Shown in pieces: positions 63,423 to 64,000 of a stretch of DNA of 64,000 nt. The translations under genes and the position numbers were made by a program. The stretch lies in contig NZ_LR738724.1 in the NCBI RefSeq assembly GCF_902702775.1, positions 1,736,001 to 1,800,000 of the forward strand, written 5' to 3'. Under the pieces are notes generated by a model. That model saw only the letters and a list, made by a program, of their open reading frames with translations, was not told the DNA's origin and searched no databases. This stretch comes from Streptococcus suis. GTDB lineage: Bacteria; Bacillota; Bacilli; Lactobacillales; Streptococcaceae. The first letter of the stretch is position 1; each line of letters opens with the position of its first letter.

Positions 63423-64000
63423 TTACCAGCCACCGTGACCACCAGCACCTGGTCCTGTCGCAGTGATTTGAGTAATCTGCTCACCGTTAACTGTCACAGT
63501 ACCTCCTGTCAATTCAGCAGTTCCATCGAAGTCAAAAGCAGATTGAGCTGTTACATCAATTGTCCCACCGGAGATATAAATGTCTCCATTAGCATCAAAG
63601 GCATCCGTATCTCCACTACCTACAGCCACTTTCAAGTCACCGCCAGTTACCTTGATAAAGATATCTGATGACGTTGTACTTGCCGCATTAATAGCATCAT
63701 CTGAACCGTAAACATCTAATGTACCACCATTAATCGTGATGTTAGTACCTTCCAGTGCCTCAGCAGATTCTGATACTGTAATGGTACCTCCGTCAATTGT
63801 CAAAGCCGTCTCCGCTTTAATACCATCATCACCTGCTTTTACAGTAATTTCACCACCTGTGATAGTTGTATAACCTTTGGTAGTATCTGTATCATTTGTA
63901 GACTTGATACTATCACCACCTGCTGTTACATTGATTGTACCACCATTGATTGTCAATGAATCCTTACCACGGATACCATCATCCACTGCAGTGACGGTAA
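63423..64000 (-). CDS. Carbohydrate-binding-domain-like beta-helix repeat protein, C-terminal part (partial)
   Basis: The frame stays open to the window end, so the N-terminus lies outside; at least 191 residues seen. Repeats of about 20-23 residues of the type LTINGGTINVTAGGDSIKS / ITVKAGDDGIKAETALTIDGGTI, rich in Gly, Asp and Thr, typical of the DUF4353 / Cthe_2159 carbohydrate-binding beta-helix family. C-terminus GPGAGGHGGW. Probably extracytoplasmic or surface-associated. Few Lys/Arg and many Asp suggest Ca2+ binding; that is inference from the family. Confidence 0.78.
   Translation of the reverse strand, partial: TVTAVDDGIRGKDSLTINGGTINVTAGGDSIKSTNDTDTTKGYTTITGGEITVKAGDDGIKAETALTIDGGTITVSESAEALEGTNITINGGTLDVYGSDDAINAASTTSSDIFIKVTGGDLKVAVGSGDTDAFDANGDIYISGGTIDVTAQSAFDFDGTAELTGGTVTVNGEQITQITATGPGAGGHGGW

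Overview
This window reads as a chromosome segment of a low-GC streptococcus, most like Streptococcus suis. The evidence is the gene order (manLMN-manO-serS; a FabT-controlled fatty acid cluster; secA; the scr locus; nusB-asp23-efp; uvrA-corA; rpsF-ssb-rpsR; a pdh operon with a lipoyl domain on E3), the ScrR/LicT/FabT-type control sites and the AAGGAG ribosome binding sites. The species call is inference from gene content; no 16S rRNA gene or tRNA gene was seen.

Layout. 1-2.7 kb: end of the mannose PTS operon (manL is cut by the window edge), then manO. 2.7-4.5 kb: T-box leader, serS and a PspC protein. 4.5-5.9 kb: two paralogous CPBP proteases, one broken by a 16-bp deletion. 6.0-17.7 kb: the complete type II fatty acid cluster on the minus strand (fabM, fabT, fabH, acpP, fabK, fabD, fabG, fabF, accB, fabZ, accC, accD, accA), whose gaps carry three MITE-like elements and one BOX-like element. 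18-25 kb: HAD phosphatase, aspartate kinase, alr-acpS, secA. 25.4-28.7 kb: a surface zinc metalloprotease of the IgA1-protease/Zmp family. 28.7-34.3 kb: sucrose locus scrK, scrA, scrB, scrR. 34.3-36.9 kb: pepP-efp-asp23-nusB. 36.9-43.6 kb: uvrA, corA, a DUF1129 membrane protein and rpsF-ssb-rpsR. 43.6-55.4 kb: lplA, then an aryl-beta-glucoside region with three GH1 6-phospho-beta-glucosidases, two histidine phosphatases, a VOC protein, an AraC regulator, an EIIBCA PTS and a frameshifted LicT-type antiterminator gene with two intact RAT/terminator leaders. 55.5-56.7 kb: SemiSWEET and a Cof phosphatase. 56.8-62.5 kb: pdhABCD. 62.7-64 kb: a TRIC/UPF0126 membrane protein and the C-terminal end of a beta-helix repeat protein.

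Most notable is a family of structured leader elements. In front of uvrA (three in tandem), pdhC and pdhD the Shine-Dalgarno sequence AGAAAGGA lies more than 100 nt upstream of the start codon. The intervening DNA has complementary ends whose bases differ between copies but still pair. A degenerate sixth copy precedes the monooxygenase gene at 52.06 kb and has itself been invaded by a MITE. In each case the start codon has no local Shine-Dalgarno and sits 5-7 nt after a conserved TATC. I infer a mobile structured element that inserts between ribosome binding site and start codon. I do not recognise it as a described family.
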